A DNA stretch of 64,000 bases from Zygaena filipendulae (lineage: Eukaryota > Arthropoda > Insecta > Lepidoptera > Zygaenidae). A model generated the notes under the pieces. That model was not told the DNA's origin, did not search any database, and saw nothing but the letters and a program-made list of their open reading frames with translations. Below, in pieces: positions 33,151 through 44,374 of this stretch. A program made the translations under genes and the position numbers. The stretch is from contig OU015654.1 in assembly GCA_907165275.2 (NCBI GenBank), forward strand, positions 1,877,501 to 1,941,500. The letters are read 5' to 3'. The first letter of the stretch is position 1; each line of letters opens with the position of its first letter.

Positions 33151-33671
33151 AGTTAAGGCAGTTTATTTCACGAAAATTTTCAGCCATATTATAAATAATA
33201 TGGTCGAGCTCTTCGCACTACCTACCTACATTGCAAACAAGGTGCTAGTGTAGGTACGTACCTCGACCTACTTGCCGTGTGATAAAACTCTAAGATATTG
33301 TTAGTTTATTTTGCAACACTTATCTGTGTGCATAGTAACAAATTTATATGTTCTTTGTTTTGATGACACACACCTATCAATGTAACTAAGTATGGATTAT
33401 TTTATCGTAACAGAAACTTCTATTCCAAATATCATGTTGACGGAGAAATTGAAGCGACTGATTGCTTCAATTTCTTTTGGCATTTTTTTTGGCAGTATAT
33501 TCTTCCTTTTCAAGGTTTACATTTCAAGTTTGCGATTGAAAAGGAAATATTTCGGTGACTTTTTCACAGTTGCCGTAAGTTGTCGAGACTATAAAACTAT
33601 CTAAAGCATTAACTAATACCTACCTATCATACTGTATCTGTTCCCAAATTTCAAATTTGATCAAAATCAAA

Positions 33672-33702
33672 TTTGATTTGATTTGATTTGATTTGATTTG
33701 AT
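33672..33702. repeat. TTTGA pentanucleotide repeat
   Basis: Six TTTGA units preceded by AATTTCAAATTTGATC. Probably the tail of a truncated retrotransposon of the kind seen at 22505. Confidence 0.7.
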
Positions 33703-33746
33703 TATTTGGTGATGTAAAATCAAGGAAAGAGGAGAGTTTTCAGAAA

Positions 33747-34072
33747 GGGATGTTAACAACTTTTGAAAAAAAAATTGTAATTAGTCCGTCATTTAGAAAA
33801 TAAAAAATCATTAGACACGTATTTTTTATTTTTTCAAATAAATGAAAATACACAGAGATAAAACAACGCATTAAAGTTTAGGATGGGGGCTCGTGACCGT
33901 CACTTACCACTACAAGCCGCCATACAAACTGCACTAGTTAGTGACGTCACGCGAAATTTAAACTCAATGTATCGCGTTATTTTTTGATCCTACGTAAAAA
34001 ATTAAAAAATACATGTCCAATATTTTTTAATAATCTACAAGACGGACTAAAAAAAAAATTAGTCAAATAGCC
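33747..34072 (+). mobile_element. TGACGTCA MITE family, copy c
   Basis: Left end GGGATGTTAACAACTTTTG, right end AGTCAAATAGCC. It has both TTAGTCCGTC boxes and one intact TGACGTCACGCG; the other box has decayed to GTGACCGTCACTT. Its segment GTCCGTCTTGTAGATTATTA (minus strand) is the uninterrupted version of the site hit at 39491. Confidence 0.8.
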
Positions 34073-34074
34073 TA

Positions 34075-36190
34075 TTACCAAACTTTGTCGATGGTTTGAC
34101 ATGTTAAAGTAATTATTTTGAGCTATGTGTAGGAAACAACGTCGTAGAGCTTACGTCATCGATATAAGTGGTTTTATCGCGACAGGATATGTACCTGAAA
34201 CGAAATAAAACTAATTAACGAACAAATAAAACATAATTTACTCGTCATATTAATAATTCGTACACGATAAAACATGAATGTAAAACAAAGGCCAGTTTAT
34301 AACTGGAAATGTTGCGGCTTATATAAGTAAGTAGTGAGATAAAAAATATTTGATTCATTAAGCCAATAGAAAACACTTTTCAAATTACCTATAAGGATAT
34401 GGCGAACTTTTTAATTAACATATAGATAGCAGGTAAATTAACAAATAAAAATAGACTCCTAAAATGCTAATAGTTTGAATTTCAAAACATAGACAAGTAA
34501 TTGCTATTTCCTTAAAAAGTCCCTTCTGTAACAAACATTTTCTTGTTTTCAACTTGGTACATTTTTTCCCTCCATCCATTAGGAAATTTAGCTTGAGTCC
34601 AATGTATTAAAGGCAAAACTCATTTAGTAAAACGAAGTTAAAGATGTACCAAGTGGAGAACAAGAAAATATTTACCAGAGAAGATTCTACAGCTATGCTT
34701 ATTCAGGAAACATAATTTGTATGTATTAGATTTTAATAATACATACCAAAAGATACAGTGATTTTTTTACGTTTCCGACCTAGAAGTTGGTCATCCAAGA
34801 AAATCATCGAGAACTAAATAACCCTAAATGCCTAACCTCCATTTTAATTATATAAATTATAAAGAAATGCATTTCTCCAATTAGCATCAACTTCAGAGTC
34901 GGTCGACCACACTAATCAACTTAACAGGTGTTATTAACACGGTCGCACGAAGTGGCTGCTGTTCCCTTTATATCTGAACTTAACAAGTTAATCGGCCATT
35001 ATTTTAATTGGGTTTAAACTCTATGTGTGTGTGTGTCGCCCGTATGTCGGTTTGTTTATTTGATTATAATGAACACGCGAGTGTTGCCACTATCTTCAAG
35101 TTTCATTTAAATTTTCCAATTTAGTCATTCCGGTTATTCATAGCGATAAACAACGGGCGTTTTATTCAGCAGTTTAAGTTTTGAAGCCTTTCGTTCTTTA
35201 TAAACATGGAGATTAATAGGCCGCCCGCAGTCTTGGATTGTCAAGACTGGTGGTAACAGCTTACTACGATTTTTGGCGCGTATCTACGTAATTTCGCACA
35301 TCGAAACCTACGCTTTATGTTAATAGATACTGCGCATAAATGAAAATAAAAAAAAAAAATAAAAAAAAATAAAAAAAATAAAAAATAAAAACAAAAAAAA
35401 GACAAGTAAAAACAAGTGTGTTAAGATCAAAGGAAAATGTCAACAATGCTAATCAAAATTTGGCAATTTTTCATTATTTACTTTCTTTTAAAAGTTGTTG
35501 ATTCGAGAGAAACCGGTGTCGCCAGGCGGCATAATATAAAAGTTATGCAGTTCCGGGTTTAATAAAATCAACGGTCCATCAAGTAGTTATTTAAAATATT
35601 TCCCGCGATTTATGTGGATTTTTTCAGGTACCTAACCTACCTAACAAACTCATTAGAATGTTACGAGTATGTTTTATCTGTGGCTAGACGGGGTCATTGC
35701 CTTTTAAGCCAGATACAGATTATATATTATTAATAATAGCGCACATTCAGCACTTAGCTTGGCTACAGCACCAAGCTTGTATTCAAGTAGGTACATCGCT
35801 TGTTATGATTACATCGCATAGAAGTGCGTTGCTAGGGCGTTACTTTGTTGGCGAAAATATTTTGTTTAAATATCATAGGAAATATTATGTAGAAGGAACT
35901 TGTCGTACCTAAAAAGAAATAAGTATATTTTGATGCTTACCTGTATGTTACCTTGTCTATTTAAGTATATTTTATAGATAAAGTAATTACTAAAAATCAA
36001 TTTTTCAGTCATTTCGTCGTTTTTCTACTGATAAACATAATAGGCATATGTGCTTATCTGATAAAACTTGTTCCTCACCTCAATCACCAAAAACCTTGAA
36101 AATGTATTTGAGATGAAGCTCAAATTCCAATTTTCATGACGATTTGTCTGACCAAACGTCTCTGTGGGAGTTGAATATTGAAAAAAATCC
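34075..36190. other. No gene seen
   Basis: Mostly AT-rich. A poly-A-like stretch with scattered T lies at 35349-35401. GC-rich scraps near 35220-35300 show no open frame. Confidence 0.4.
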
Positions 36191-36193
36191 TTT

Positions 36194-36560
36194 TTCATTA
36201 CTCATACTCGGAAAGTAGGTCTGAATTTGCCTGAGAAGCGGGTTGAAAGTAACACTTTTCAGCCCTAGGGAGAATCGCTTTCAACTGACAGCTGGATACC
36301 GCAGAAACTCAAGTTTTTTTTAATGTCATAGGGGGCATACTTACTGGCCAGTAGCACACCTAATGGTTGATTTATGTAAAATAAAATTCACTCATTTTTT
36401 TCTTTAGCTAATTCCTATTTTTATTTTGACTTTCCTTGCATTCGTAATGAAAAGCACAGTGTTATCCTCGGGATAAAGACTTATTTAGTCCCGAGACGGG
36501 GTTTGGCGCCAATAGATCGAGTAGATCGAGTTACTTTCACCCCTAGGATAACAATGTACT
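36194..36560 (+). repeat. Unclassified 370-bp dispersed repeat, copy 1
   Basis: It starts TTTCATTACTCATACTCGG and ends GGATAACAATGTACTA. Inside are AAAGTAACACTTTTCAGCCC, an ATGTCATAGGGGGCATACTT stretch resembling the start of the 12518 repeat, and ACTTATTTAGTCCCGAGAC. No terminal inverted repeats. A second copy, inverted, lies at 62567-62916. Confidence 0.75.
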
Positions 36561-36564
36561 ATTT

Positions 36565-37605
36565 AATGGTTGTCTACATTTTATGAATGGAAGGTTTGTG
36601 CCTTTTATGTAGTTTCGGCGTTGATGAGTCAGTGAGAAATCTTTTTACACTAAGGCTTTATTAAGTGTGTATAGAGCTTTATATAGTTACTTATGTCTCG
36701 AGTGTATTTACATCGAGGCTGTATCGCGAATGTTAATGCTACCTGCCCTCAGCTGCCCCCTCCCGCGAGCTTTCGCGACCGATACGACGCAGGGTTGACC
36801 TTAGTGCAATCATAACGGAAGGATTCAAAAGTGCATTTAAAAAAAAATACTGCTTAAATTAATAGCGCATTTAGCGCTACAGAAGGCACGGCCACGTACT
36901 TAATCTCTACTAAGATTTATAAACGTGAAAATACACAAACGTGGCGTGCACACTACTATTAAGCCTAATTAAGACCTATACTTGAGTAAATAACAAAGGA
37001 TTATGATTTATCATTTACAAACCGACTTACGTTGCCTAATAAACGGATCAAAAACAACAATAATTAATAAATTAAACGAGTTTATATCATCAAAGTTTAT
37101 TCTGTATCAATTATATCGTATTATACAGCAGAAACTGTACGCAACCGTGTCGTTACAATAAGTAGTTAAGTACTATATTATGCGTAATGTATGTTAGAAT
37201 ATAATGTAACATTTTTAGTTCAGTGATATTACTATCTGATGTGACAACCCTGATTAGAATCCTACAGGATACCGTTGTAGCACGATTAACTGCATCGCAT
37301 GTAAGCTATTTTGCAATTACGTGAATATTGCGATTATTACCTACATATGATATAATCATAATTTGTTTATTACTTTGTGAAGAGGAAATGAAAATTGCGG
37401 AAATTAATGGGACAGAAGTATAATAGGACCTGGATGAAGATTTATAGTTAGTTGAGGTTTTTGTCCTGAAAGGAACGTCGTTGGTTGATATGATGACGAT
37501 AAAGAAGACAAACTATTAAAAAAAAGAAACGAGACTAAATTCACAACACAACAACAACACAACATCCAATTTTCTCAAATACTGAATTCAGCCAATATAC
37601 AGTTA
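36565..37605. other. No gene seen
   Basis: A GC-richer patch at 36718-36800 (CTGCCCCCTCCCGCGAG) has no frame. The rest is AT-rich. Confidence 0.4.
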
Positions 37606-37607
37606 CA

Positions 37608-37910
37608 ATGGGCATGATGGCAAGGTATAAAAATCAAAATTCTATTAGTCCGTCAGTTAGATAGTAAAAAAATAATTGACATGTAGTGACACGAATTATT
37701 GTAAAAATACTAGATAAAACGCATTAAAGTTCAGAAGGCGACGTCGTAACCAAGTATAAAGAGTAGCTACCTAGTTGTGATATCATTTATTACGGAATTT
37801 CAACTCAATGTATCGTCGTTATTTATTGATTATGTAAAAAAAGGAAAATACGTGTCCAATATTAATCTACAAGACGGACTAAAAATAAAGAAAATAGTCA
37901 TCAAGCCCAT
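37608..37910 (+). mobile_element. TGACGTCA MITE family, copy d
   Basis: Outer ends ATGGGCATGATGGC and, inverted, ATGGGCTTGATGAC. Both TTAGTCCGTC boxes are kept, but the central boxes have mutated (GACGTCGTAACC), so this copy has no intact TGACGTCA. It belongs to the same end-type as the copy at 41814. Confidence 0.75.
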
Positions 37911-37911
37911 T

Positions 37912-38543
37912 TTTCCAAAAAAAATATTGTAATTCTGTATTCAAATTACAAAAAACATAATCGTAAAACTGTAGAAATTATTCTATCACCTACTCTACTT
38001 TCGACCTGCTATGAATAAATAACTCTTTTATCATCCATAAAACCTTAATCAGCCGGGAAAGTAATTGGTTTCGTTTAAATTAAACAGCAATCTGTCTGTC
38101 GTATGCAACGTAATCAAAATCAAACGGCGAGTCATCGTTCAGATGTAGAAATAATTATTTAAACACAATGGATGTCGCATTAAGAAGAGTAATATATGTC
38201 ATACTTATAATTCTATAGGTAGGTACGTGTCTATGGAATGCGCTCTAATTGAGATCGAGTGTTGAACAAATTACAGTCAAGACATTTTCAATCAACACTG
38301 TGCCGACATACCTACGTGTAGATGCAAGAAGTACAAAGATGCAATAAGTATTTCTTCAAGTGACGGCTCGAGAAAAGTACAGCACAGCGGTGGTACCGTG
38401 ATATCAATCATCTTTTAAAATGGCGTGTCGTCAAACTAGAAAGTCTACCACTTGCTAACGAAATTCATAAATGTTTTGCTATGTTATATCCCACCAAAAA
38501 CATTTTCATGTAAAATGTTGCTAAGACGAGGACCATATTATGA
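37912..38543. other. No gene seen
   Basis: AT-rich spacer without recognised repeat ends or coding sequence. Confidence 0.35.
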
Positions 38544-38544
38544 C

Positions 38545-38762
38545 ACGCACTGTCAAAAGTTATCAGATGTCATGTAGAGCCAAGCTTCTAACCCTATACG
38601 CCCTAACTCTACAAGTCGTAACTTTACAAACTCCACCTTAGCCACATATTTTGACTAAGGTGTAGAGTTTGTGAAGTAAGGCCTTGTAGAGTTAGGGCGT
38701 GTAGAGTTAGAAGCTTGGCTCTATATGAGATCTGATAACTTTCTGCTTTTTGACAGTGCGAG
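38545..38762. mobile_element. Foldback hairpin element, about 218 bp
   Basis: Arms of about 95 bp (38545-38642 and 38655-38762) run from CGCACTGTCAAAA through AGTTATCAGAT and AGAGCCAAGCTTCTAAC to CACCTTAG. The loop is only about a dozen bases. Within each arm, a CCTAACTCTACA-like motif is repeated two or three times. Confidence 0.8.
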
Positions 38763-38764
38763 TA

Positions 38765-39432
38765 GTGTGGCCTTCGACTTGGCAACTTTTTGTGTTTCCC
38801 ACCTTTTGATTTTATATTGGTGGGTCTTGCGCATGACGCCAAAACCAAGACTAGCAATTATTTTTGACGGTTCTGTCGGTCTTGGTCTTGGTTGCTAGTC
38901 TTATTACAGTCTTGGTCTTGGTCCAAGACCAATTTCATTCATCACTACAACAGGCGCCTTGGTTACCTATCTTACTCGTACGTGCGCTTATGCAGACAAC
39001 CTAATTTTCATCGTAATGAAGGGCGAATGAATAATAGAGGCTGGTTCTGCCGAAACTTTTATCGGTACTTACCAGCTTATCGGAAACCGGAATGATATGA
39101 TGTTAGGCTCAGCGCCCACCGGCGGGATAGTGCGGCACAGGATTTTTGTTGGGAAAATAGTAAAGAATGCACTAAAGAAAACTACATTTAGTATTCCAGC
39201 ACAACACACTAGAAAAAACCAACAAACATTGAACAAGTGCCTTAACTATTTACCCATTGGTATCTTGCATGCTCTGCCGAAAGCGACACTAACTCAGCAT
39301 TAGTAGATAGGTACAAATATAATTTAATATTAAGATATTAAAGTTAAAAATGTCTAAGTGGGTATGTATATAATGATAAATAATGGTTTTAAGCATAGAG
39401 AAATCATTAGATTTTTTTGATATCTTTTGTGA
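38765..39432. other. Repeat-like but unassigned
   Basis: GTCTTGGTCTTGG recurs three times at about 38878-38930, partly as inverted copies with CCAAGACTAGCAA. The open frames at 38892-39303 have no recognised domain. Confidence 0.35.
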
Positions 39433-39491
39433 ATGGCTTTTGTGTCGAGTGTCGACTAATTTTTATTTTTAGTCCGTCTTGTAGATTATTA

Positions 39492-40697
39492 ATTCGGGTT
39501 CAGGGCAGGACTGTCCACTGAGAGTGCCATCCTAAGCTTGAAACACACAGTCAAGTACTACACTGCTAGGAAAACGCCGGTGTATGCGTGTTTCCTCGAC
39601 TTGTCGAAAGCTTTTGATCTCGTTTCCTATGATGTGCTATGGGACAAGTTGAGGGGCGCAGGTGTGCCGGCGGAGTATACATCCCTTCTCAGATACTGGT
39701 ATGCTCACCAGACAAACCGGGTGAGATGGGTGGGTGCGCTGTCGGATGAGTACAAGATGGAATGTGGTGTAAGGCAGGGGGGGTTAAGTTCACCTCTGTT
39801 ATTTAATGTGTACGTGAACCAGCTTATCGAGCGACTGAGCAACACTCATGTCGGCTGTCATATTGACGGAACCTGTGTCAATAACATAAGTTACGCGGAT
39901 GACATGGTGCTGCTCAGTCCATCGATAAGCGGCCTGAGAGAGTTACTATCGACCTGCGAGGTGTATGCGGAGGTGCATGGCCTTAAATACAACTCTAATA
40001 AGAGTGAGATCTTAGTTTTTAAAGCGCCTAAACAAACGCCCCGCCGTGTACCTCCGGTATATCTAAACGGCGTAGTACTAAATGTGGTCGATAGGTTTAA
40101 GTACCTAGGTCATGTTGTCACCAGTGACCTCCGGGATGATAGCGACATAGAGCGCGAGCGCAGGGCGTTGGCGGTGAGGAGCAATATGCTCGCTCGTAGG
40201 TTCGCTCGTTGCACGACAGACGTCAAAGTAACTCTATTTAAGGCGTTCTGTCAGTCCTTCTATTCGAGCGGCCTGTGGGTGTCATATGCAAGTCGAACCT
40301 ACAACGTCCTGCGCGTGCAGTATAACAACGCCTTCAGGATGCTGTTGCGACTGCCGCGGCGCTGCGGTGCGTCTGGCATGTTTGCTGAAGCTCGCACCGA
40401 TGGCTTTCATGCTATCATGCGCAAGAAAGCGGCCTCCTTGCTGCAGCGCCTGTATAGCACTCGGAACAGCATCCTGAAAATGATAGCTCACAGGCTAGAC
40501 TGTCCCTTCCGGAGACACTGGGTATGCCTTGCTGGTGCACAACCATGAAATTTATTTAATGTTTTTATGTTTAGATAAAATACTAATAATACTAACATAG
40601 AATGTAAGCAGAACTTGTTATTAACTCCTCACTAACCATTTATGGACTTATAATGTCTGAAATAAAGATTTTATTATTATTATTATTATTATTATTA
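39492..40697 (+). mobile_element. 5'-truncated non-LTR retrotransposon
   Basis: The insertion contains the C-terminal half of a reverse transcriptase ORF and a 3' UTR of about 120 bp with AATAAA at 40661-40666. It ends in an ATT tail (to 40697). It begins abruptly inside the RT reading frame. The host ATTATTA could be a target duplication but merges with the tail. An ATT-type tail suits the CR1/L2-like groups rather than poly-A elements; the clade is not settled. Confidence 0.85.
39493..40548 (+). CDS. Reverse transcriptase, N-terminally truncated (LINE ORF2)
   Basis: 351 residues are open from the 5' junction to TGA. No true start is present; the preceding TAA lies across the junction. Seen in order: GFRAGLSTESAI at residues 2-13, motif A FLDLSKAFD at 34-42 with the catalytic Asp36, GVRQGGLSSPL around 92-102, and the catalytic YADD at 134-137. 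Then come GLKYNSNKSE and FKYLGHVVTSD, and a basic C-terminal region with FRMLLRLPRR. The product copied element RNA into DNA at the target nick. Full-length proteins of this type carry an N-terminal endonuclease and roughly 900 residues, so more than half is missing and this copy cannot move itself. The lack of stops or frameshifts suggests a young insertion. Confidence 0.85.
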   Translation, partial: FGFRAGLSTESAILSLKHTVKYYTARKTPVYACFLDLSKAFDLVSYDVLWDKLRGAGVPAEYTSLLRYWYAHQTNRVRWVGALSDEYKMECGVRQGGLSSPLLFNVYVNQLIERLSNTHVGCHIDGTCVNNISYADDMVLLSPSISGLRELLSTCEVYAEVHGLKYNSNKSEILVFKAPKQTPRRVPPVYLNGVVLNVVDRFKYLGHVVTSDLRDDSDIERERRALAVRSNMLARRFARCTTDVKVTLFKAFCQSFYSSGLWVSYASRTYNVLRVQYNNAFRMLLRLPRRCGASGMFAEARTDGFHAIMRKKAASLLQRLYSTRNSILKMIAHRLDCPFRRHWVCLAGAQP

Positions 40698-40981
40698 AAA
40701 AATATTGGACAAGTATTTTTTCTTTTTTTTACGTAATCAAAAAATAACGGCGATATATTGAGTTGAAATTTCGCGTGACGTCACGTCACTATTCTGACAA
40801 TTTGTATGGCGGTTTTAGGGGTTAGTGACGTCACGACCCCCTCACTTTAAACTTTAATGCGCTTTATCTCTGTATATTTTAATTTATTTAAAAAAAGCAA
40901 AAAATACATGTCTATTGTTTTTTTATTTTCTAACTGACGGACTAATTAGAATTTTAATTTTCAAAAGTAGTCAACATCCCC

Positions 40982-41812
40982 ATTTATTTATTTTTGACAG
41001 AAAATGTTAAGTTAATGATATATTTTATTCTCTCATTAAAAAAACATTTATTATAATTTTTAATCAGAATAATTTTATATTTTTATGCTTATAAGCTTAA
41101 AGCTTACCACGGCTTTGTTTCAGCTAAGACCATTAGGTATCTGCGAGTGGCTATCATTGAAACTTCAACTATAGTCTCGTAATACATATAATCGCGTCGT
41201 CTTATGGGCACCGAGCTTTATAGACCGACCCGTAATGAAAGACATTCTAAAATAAACTTTTAAATTGACACGTTTCGTTGACACTTCACAATAATTTAAT
41301 GGCAAGCGAAAAACGCAAGAGTAAAGCTGTGTTTTCATAAAGTTTATTATTTTATGACGGTTTTATGATGAGTTGCAAATTTGAATGATCATATTTTTCA
41401 TTTCCACATTTAAGTACATCATAAAATACTTAGAGCACCAAATTAGTATTTTACGTTATCTATGTTTTAAACTTTAAACATTTAGAAATTTTGTTGCTGA
41501 TGTTTGAAGTTGACAGCAGTTATTCATTTATGAGCTAAGTAAGCGTTGACGTTTATTAAAAAAAAAATCTATAATCTGCATGTGTTCTTTGCTTTATAGA
41601 AAGCGAGTAAGTTACTTGGTTTCAGTTTAAACTTTATTCTGTCAGGTCTGTCAGGTGATATTTCGAGTAAATTACTGCAGAAGGTATTAAATCTTTAATG
41701 AGTTGAATGAGACTTATTTCATGCCAATTCATATTTTGCATGCAATCCCAATTCAGAAGTAGGTTTTAAAAGACTTAAAGGAAAAATAAATTGTAGTTGC
41801 TGGCACGAAGTA
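40982..41812. other. No gene seen
   Basis: AT-rich spacer; nothing recognised. Confidence 0.4.
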
Positions 41813-41813
41813 A

Positions 41814-42123
41814 ATGGGCATGATGACGGGGTAAAGAAATCAAAATTCTATTTAGTCCGTCAGTTAGATAGTATAAAAATAATAGATACGTTTTTTTTGC
41901 TTATTCAAATGGTTGAAAAAATACTTAGATAAAACGCTTTAAAGTTTAGGAACAGAGCTCATGACGTCATAACTAGATAAGTGTATGCGTGTCGTCACAC
42001 GGAATTTCTTTTGAATGTATCGCCGTTATTTTTTTATTTTCGTAAAAAAGAAAAATAAGTGTCCAATATTTTTTATTAATCTACAAGATGGACTGAAAAT
42101 TCAAATTTAGTCATCAGGCCCAT
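41814..42123 (+). mobile_element. TGACGTCA MITE family, copy f
   Basis: Ends ATGGGCATGATGACGGGG and, inverted, ATGGGCCTGATGAC. One box survives as ATGACGTCATAACT. The right TTAGTCCGTC box has mutated (GATGGACTGAAA). Confidence 0.8.
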
Positions 42124-42124
42124 T

Positions 42125-42774
42125 TCAAAGTAACTAACTTAAAAATATTATAAAATTTCAAAAGAATTGAATGAAATATCATAGAAAAATTGAGTATTCT
42201 AAGTAAGCACGTACGAACATACTATTGTCAATCACGAAAGGTAGAAATTCTCGTATAGAAAGCACACTTACATTGGTATTTCAATTCGTGTTTACCGATT
42301 AGTTTCATATGACACGGCAACATTGACGAATGAGTTCTGACGAAGCGTGAAAGGTAATCATTATTACCTAAGGAACGAGAAAAAATTATTTTGCTCCGGA
42401 TTTTCTTGCTTGCGTTAACCTTTATGAGGTTAATCGTGGGATAGAAAAATACTGATCGAGTTAAACTAAAAAAAAATCTGCTTCATATTTTTTCAATCAA
42501 TTTGAACAGTTCTTAGGAACAATTCTTAGGAAAGAAATTATGCTTATCTTTTTTCCATACAAAATATCCGTAAAACGATGGTAAGTAATAGATATTACAT
42601 ATAGCGTAATTTATGAGTTAGTTAACGTACTTACATGTAAAAAATTAAATATGTACTTGCATTATTTAGGACTAAATAAATAGATTCTTGGGACTAAAAT
42701 ATGTACCTGTATTTTTACGTAGGTATAAAGGAATTGTGATGTAATTACACATCACAACTAACGCTTACAATTTA
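42125..42774. other. No gene seen
   Basis: AT-rich spacer; nothing recognised. Confidence 0.4.
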
Positions 42775-42775
42775 G

Positions 42776-43071
42776 ACTAACTGTGCCCCGCGATTTCACC
42801 CGCGTGAGTTTCGAAATTCCCGCAGGAAATTTTTTTTTCTGAAATAAATGTAACCTAAGTTACTCCTTATAACATCAGCTATCTGCCAGTGAAAGTCCCA
42901 TTAGAATCGGTGCAGTCGTTTCAGAGATTAGCCGGAACAAAACAGACAGACAGAGAAAAATTGTTATTTTTTAATGTAAGCACCGTATATACTTTCATAT
43001 GCATTTAATAAAAAGTTGTTAACTTGGAATTACAAACAGACACTTCTATTTTATTTATACATAATTTTAGG
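42776..43071 (-). mobile_element. Helitron-like element, long GGCTGGACCGATTT subfamily
   Basis: The minus-strand 3' end is CGCGGGTGAAATCGCGGGGC-ACAGTTAG. The core is TGGGACTTTCACTGGCAGAT. The 5' side carries AGAAGTGTCTGTTTGTAA. The terminal CTAG is mutated to TTAG. Confidence 0.75.
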
Positions 43072-43268
43072 TATATAGAACATCCAAACATATACATATA
43101 ATGTATAGAGGCTGAAATTTAAACGAGAAAACAGGAGATTCAGTGTTCTATTCTCTTTTAAAATATTTAAAAAAATGCAACGTTAATTTATAATTATTTG
43201 TCAAAATATGACAGTAATAAAAATTAATTGACTTGTATCTGTATCAGCGAGATGGCTTGACTATAATT

Positions 43269-43592
43269 GGGTATTCTCCAAGGTATGAATATCAAAATTC
43301 TAATTAGTCCGTCAGTTAGAAAATAAAAAAATAATAGACACGTATTTTTTGCTTTTTCAATTTAATGAAAATGAACATAGATAAAGCGCATTAAAGTTTA
43401 GGGTGGGGGGCTCGTGACGTCAATATTCATTATAAGCGCCATACAAACCGCACAGAATTGTGACGTCACGCGAAATTTCAACTCAATGTATCTCTGTTAT
43501 TTTTTGAGTACGTAAAAAAAGAAAAAATACGTGTCCAATATTTTTTACTAATCTACACGACGGACTAAAAAAAAATTTTTTGTCAAGTAGCC
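43269..43592 (+). mobile_element. TGACGTCA MITE family, copy g (reference copy)
   Basis: A 324-bp element. Ends: GGGTATTCTCCAAGG on the left, and GGCTACTTGAC as the inverted right end. AATT stands on both sides as a possible 4-bp target duplication. Inner inverted boxes TTAGTCCGTC lie about 40 bp in on the left and 30 bp in on the right. The middle carries CTCGTGACGTCAATATTC and TTGTGACGTCACGCG, two complete TGACGTCA palindromes about 45 bp apart. This is the consensus site for CREB/ATF-type bZIP factors; whether it is used is unknown. No coding frame. Confidence 0.85.
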
Positions 43593-44053
43593 AATTATGA
43601 ATGGAACAAGATCTAATGTACAACCCTGAGTTCAGCTGAGGTTATCGGCCAGATGTGGTTTCTCTACAATAACATCTGAGGTCGCTATTTCCTTGATTTA
43701 GGACAAGATAAAACACCATTTTGCAAATTGTGAATTTTGTAGACAAGAGAAAGCAGTCATTAAAATCAATGCATGAAGACCAATACGAAGCATTTGTATA
43801 TCAATTGATAATCATAAATTTACCTAATGTGTAATTAGGCATAGAAAGACAGTGGGCGCAAGCCAAGTTAAACTACCTATTACAAGTCAGGCTAAAGACG
43901 TCGTAATGTGTCTTCATGGTTCTATATGTGGTACCTATTGTGTGTATCGTAGGCACGTATTCCACACATTAAAATTCAAATTGTTTATTTCATAACCGAA
44001 AGTAGGTATTTCTACAAATATGGTTTGTTGGACATCCTTTTAAGTATAATATT

Positions 44054-44372
44054 GGCTATTTGACTACTTTGTTTTTTTCTAAATTCTATTTAGACCGTTC
44101 AGTTAAAAAATAAAAAAGGACACGTATTTTTTGCTTTTTCAAATTAATGAAAATATACCTGGATAAAGCGCGTTAAAGTTTGGGAGTGGGGGCTCGCAAC
44201 GTCCGCGTCATACGCAGCTAAAAACTGCGCCTGCTTGTGACGTTACACGACATTTCGACTTAACGTATCTCCGTTATTTTTTTCTTAGGTGAAAAAAGAA
44301 AAAATACGTGTCTAATATTTTTTATGAATCTACACGACGGGCTAAAAATAAAAAAAAAATAGTCAAATAGCC
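44054..44372 (+). mobile_element. TGACGTCA MITE family, copy h
   Basis: Ends GGCTATTTGACTACTTTG and, inverted, GGCTATTTGACTA. TATT flanks both sides. The central boxes are decayed (CGCAACGTCCGCG and TGTGACGTTACACG). Confidence 0.8.
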
Positions 44373-44374
44373 TA

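Larger units (their letters stand above)
32614..33745. other. No gene supported
   Basis: AT-rich. The open frame at 33392-33604 starts with MDYFIVTETS and has a hydrophobic patch (IASISFGIFFGSIFFLF). It has no relative that I recognise and no flanking splice or promoter evidence. Confidence 0.35.
39434..40980 (-). mobile_element. TGACGTCA MITE family, copy e, split by a retrotransposon
   Basis: The left piece (39434-39491) ends TTAGTCCGTCTTGTAGATTA-TTA. The right piece resumes at 40698 with AAAAATATTGGACAAG and continues through GCGTGACGTCACG, TAGTGACGTCACGACC, CTAACTGACGGACTAA and the end AAGTAGTCAACATCCC. Joined, the pieces match copy c without gain or loss at the junction. Confidence 0.8.

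Noticed and set aside
32945..33253. A 102-codon frame with RERKRVFEKRENEYSRKRVF
   Set aside because: The charged part is a translated 16-bp tandem repeat; the rest shows no domain.
40282..40491. Additional frames inside the reverse transcriptase
   Set aside because: They are shadows of the RT frame, which alone holds the YADD and GVRQGG motifs.
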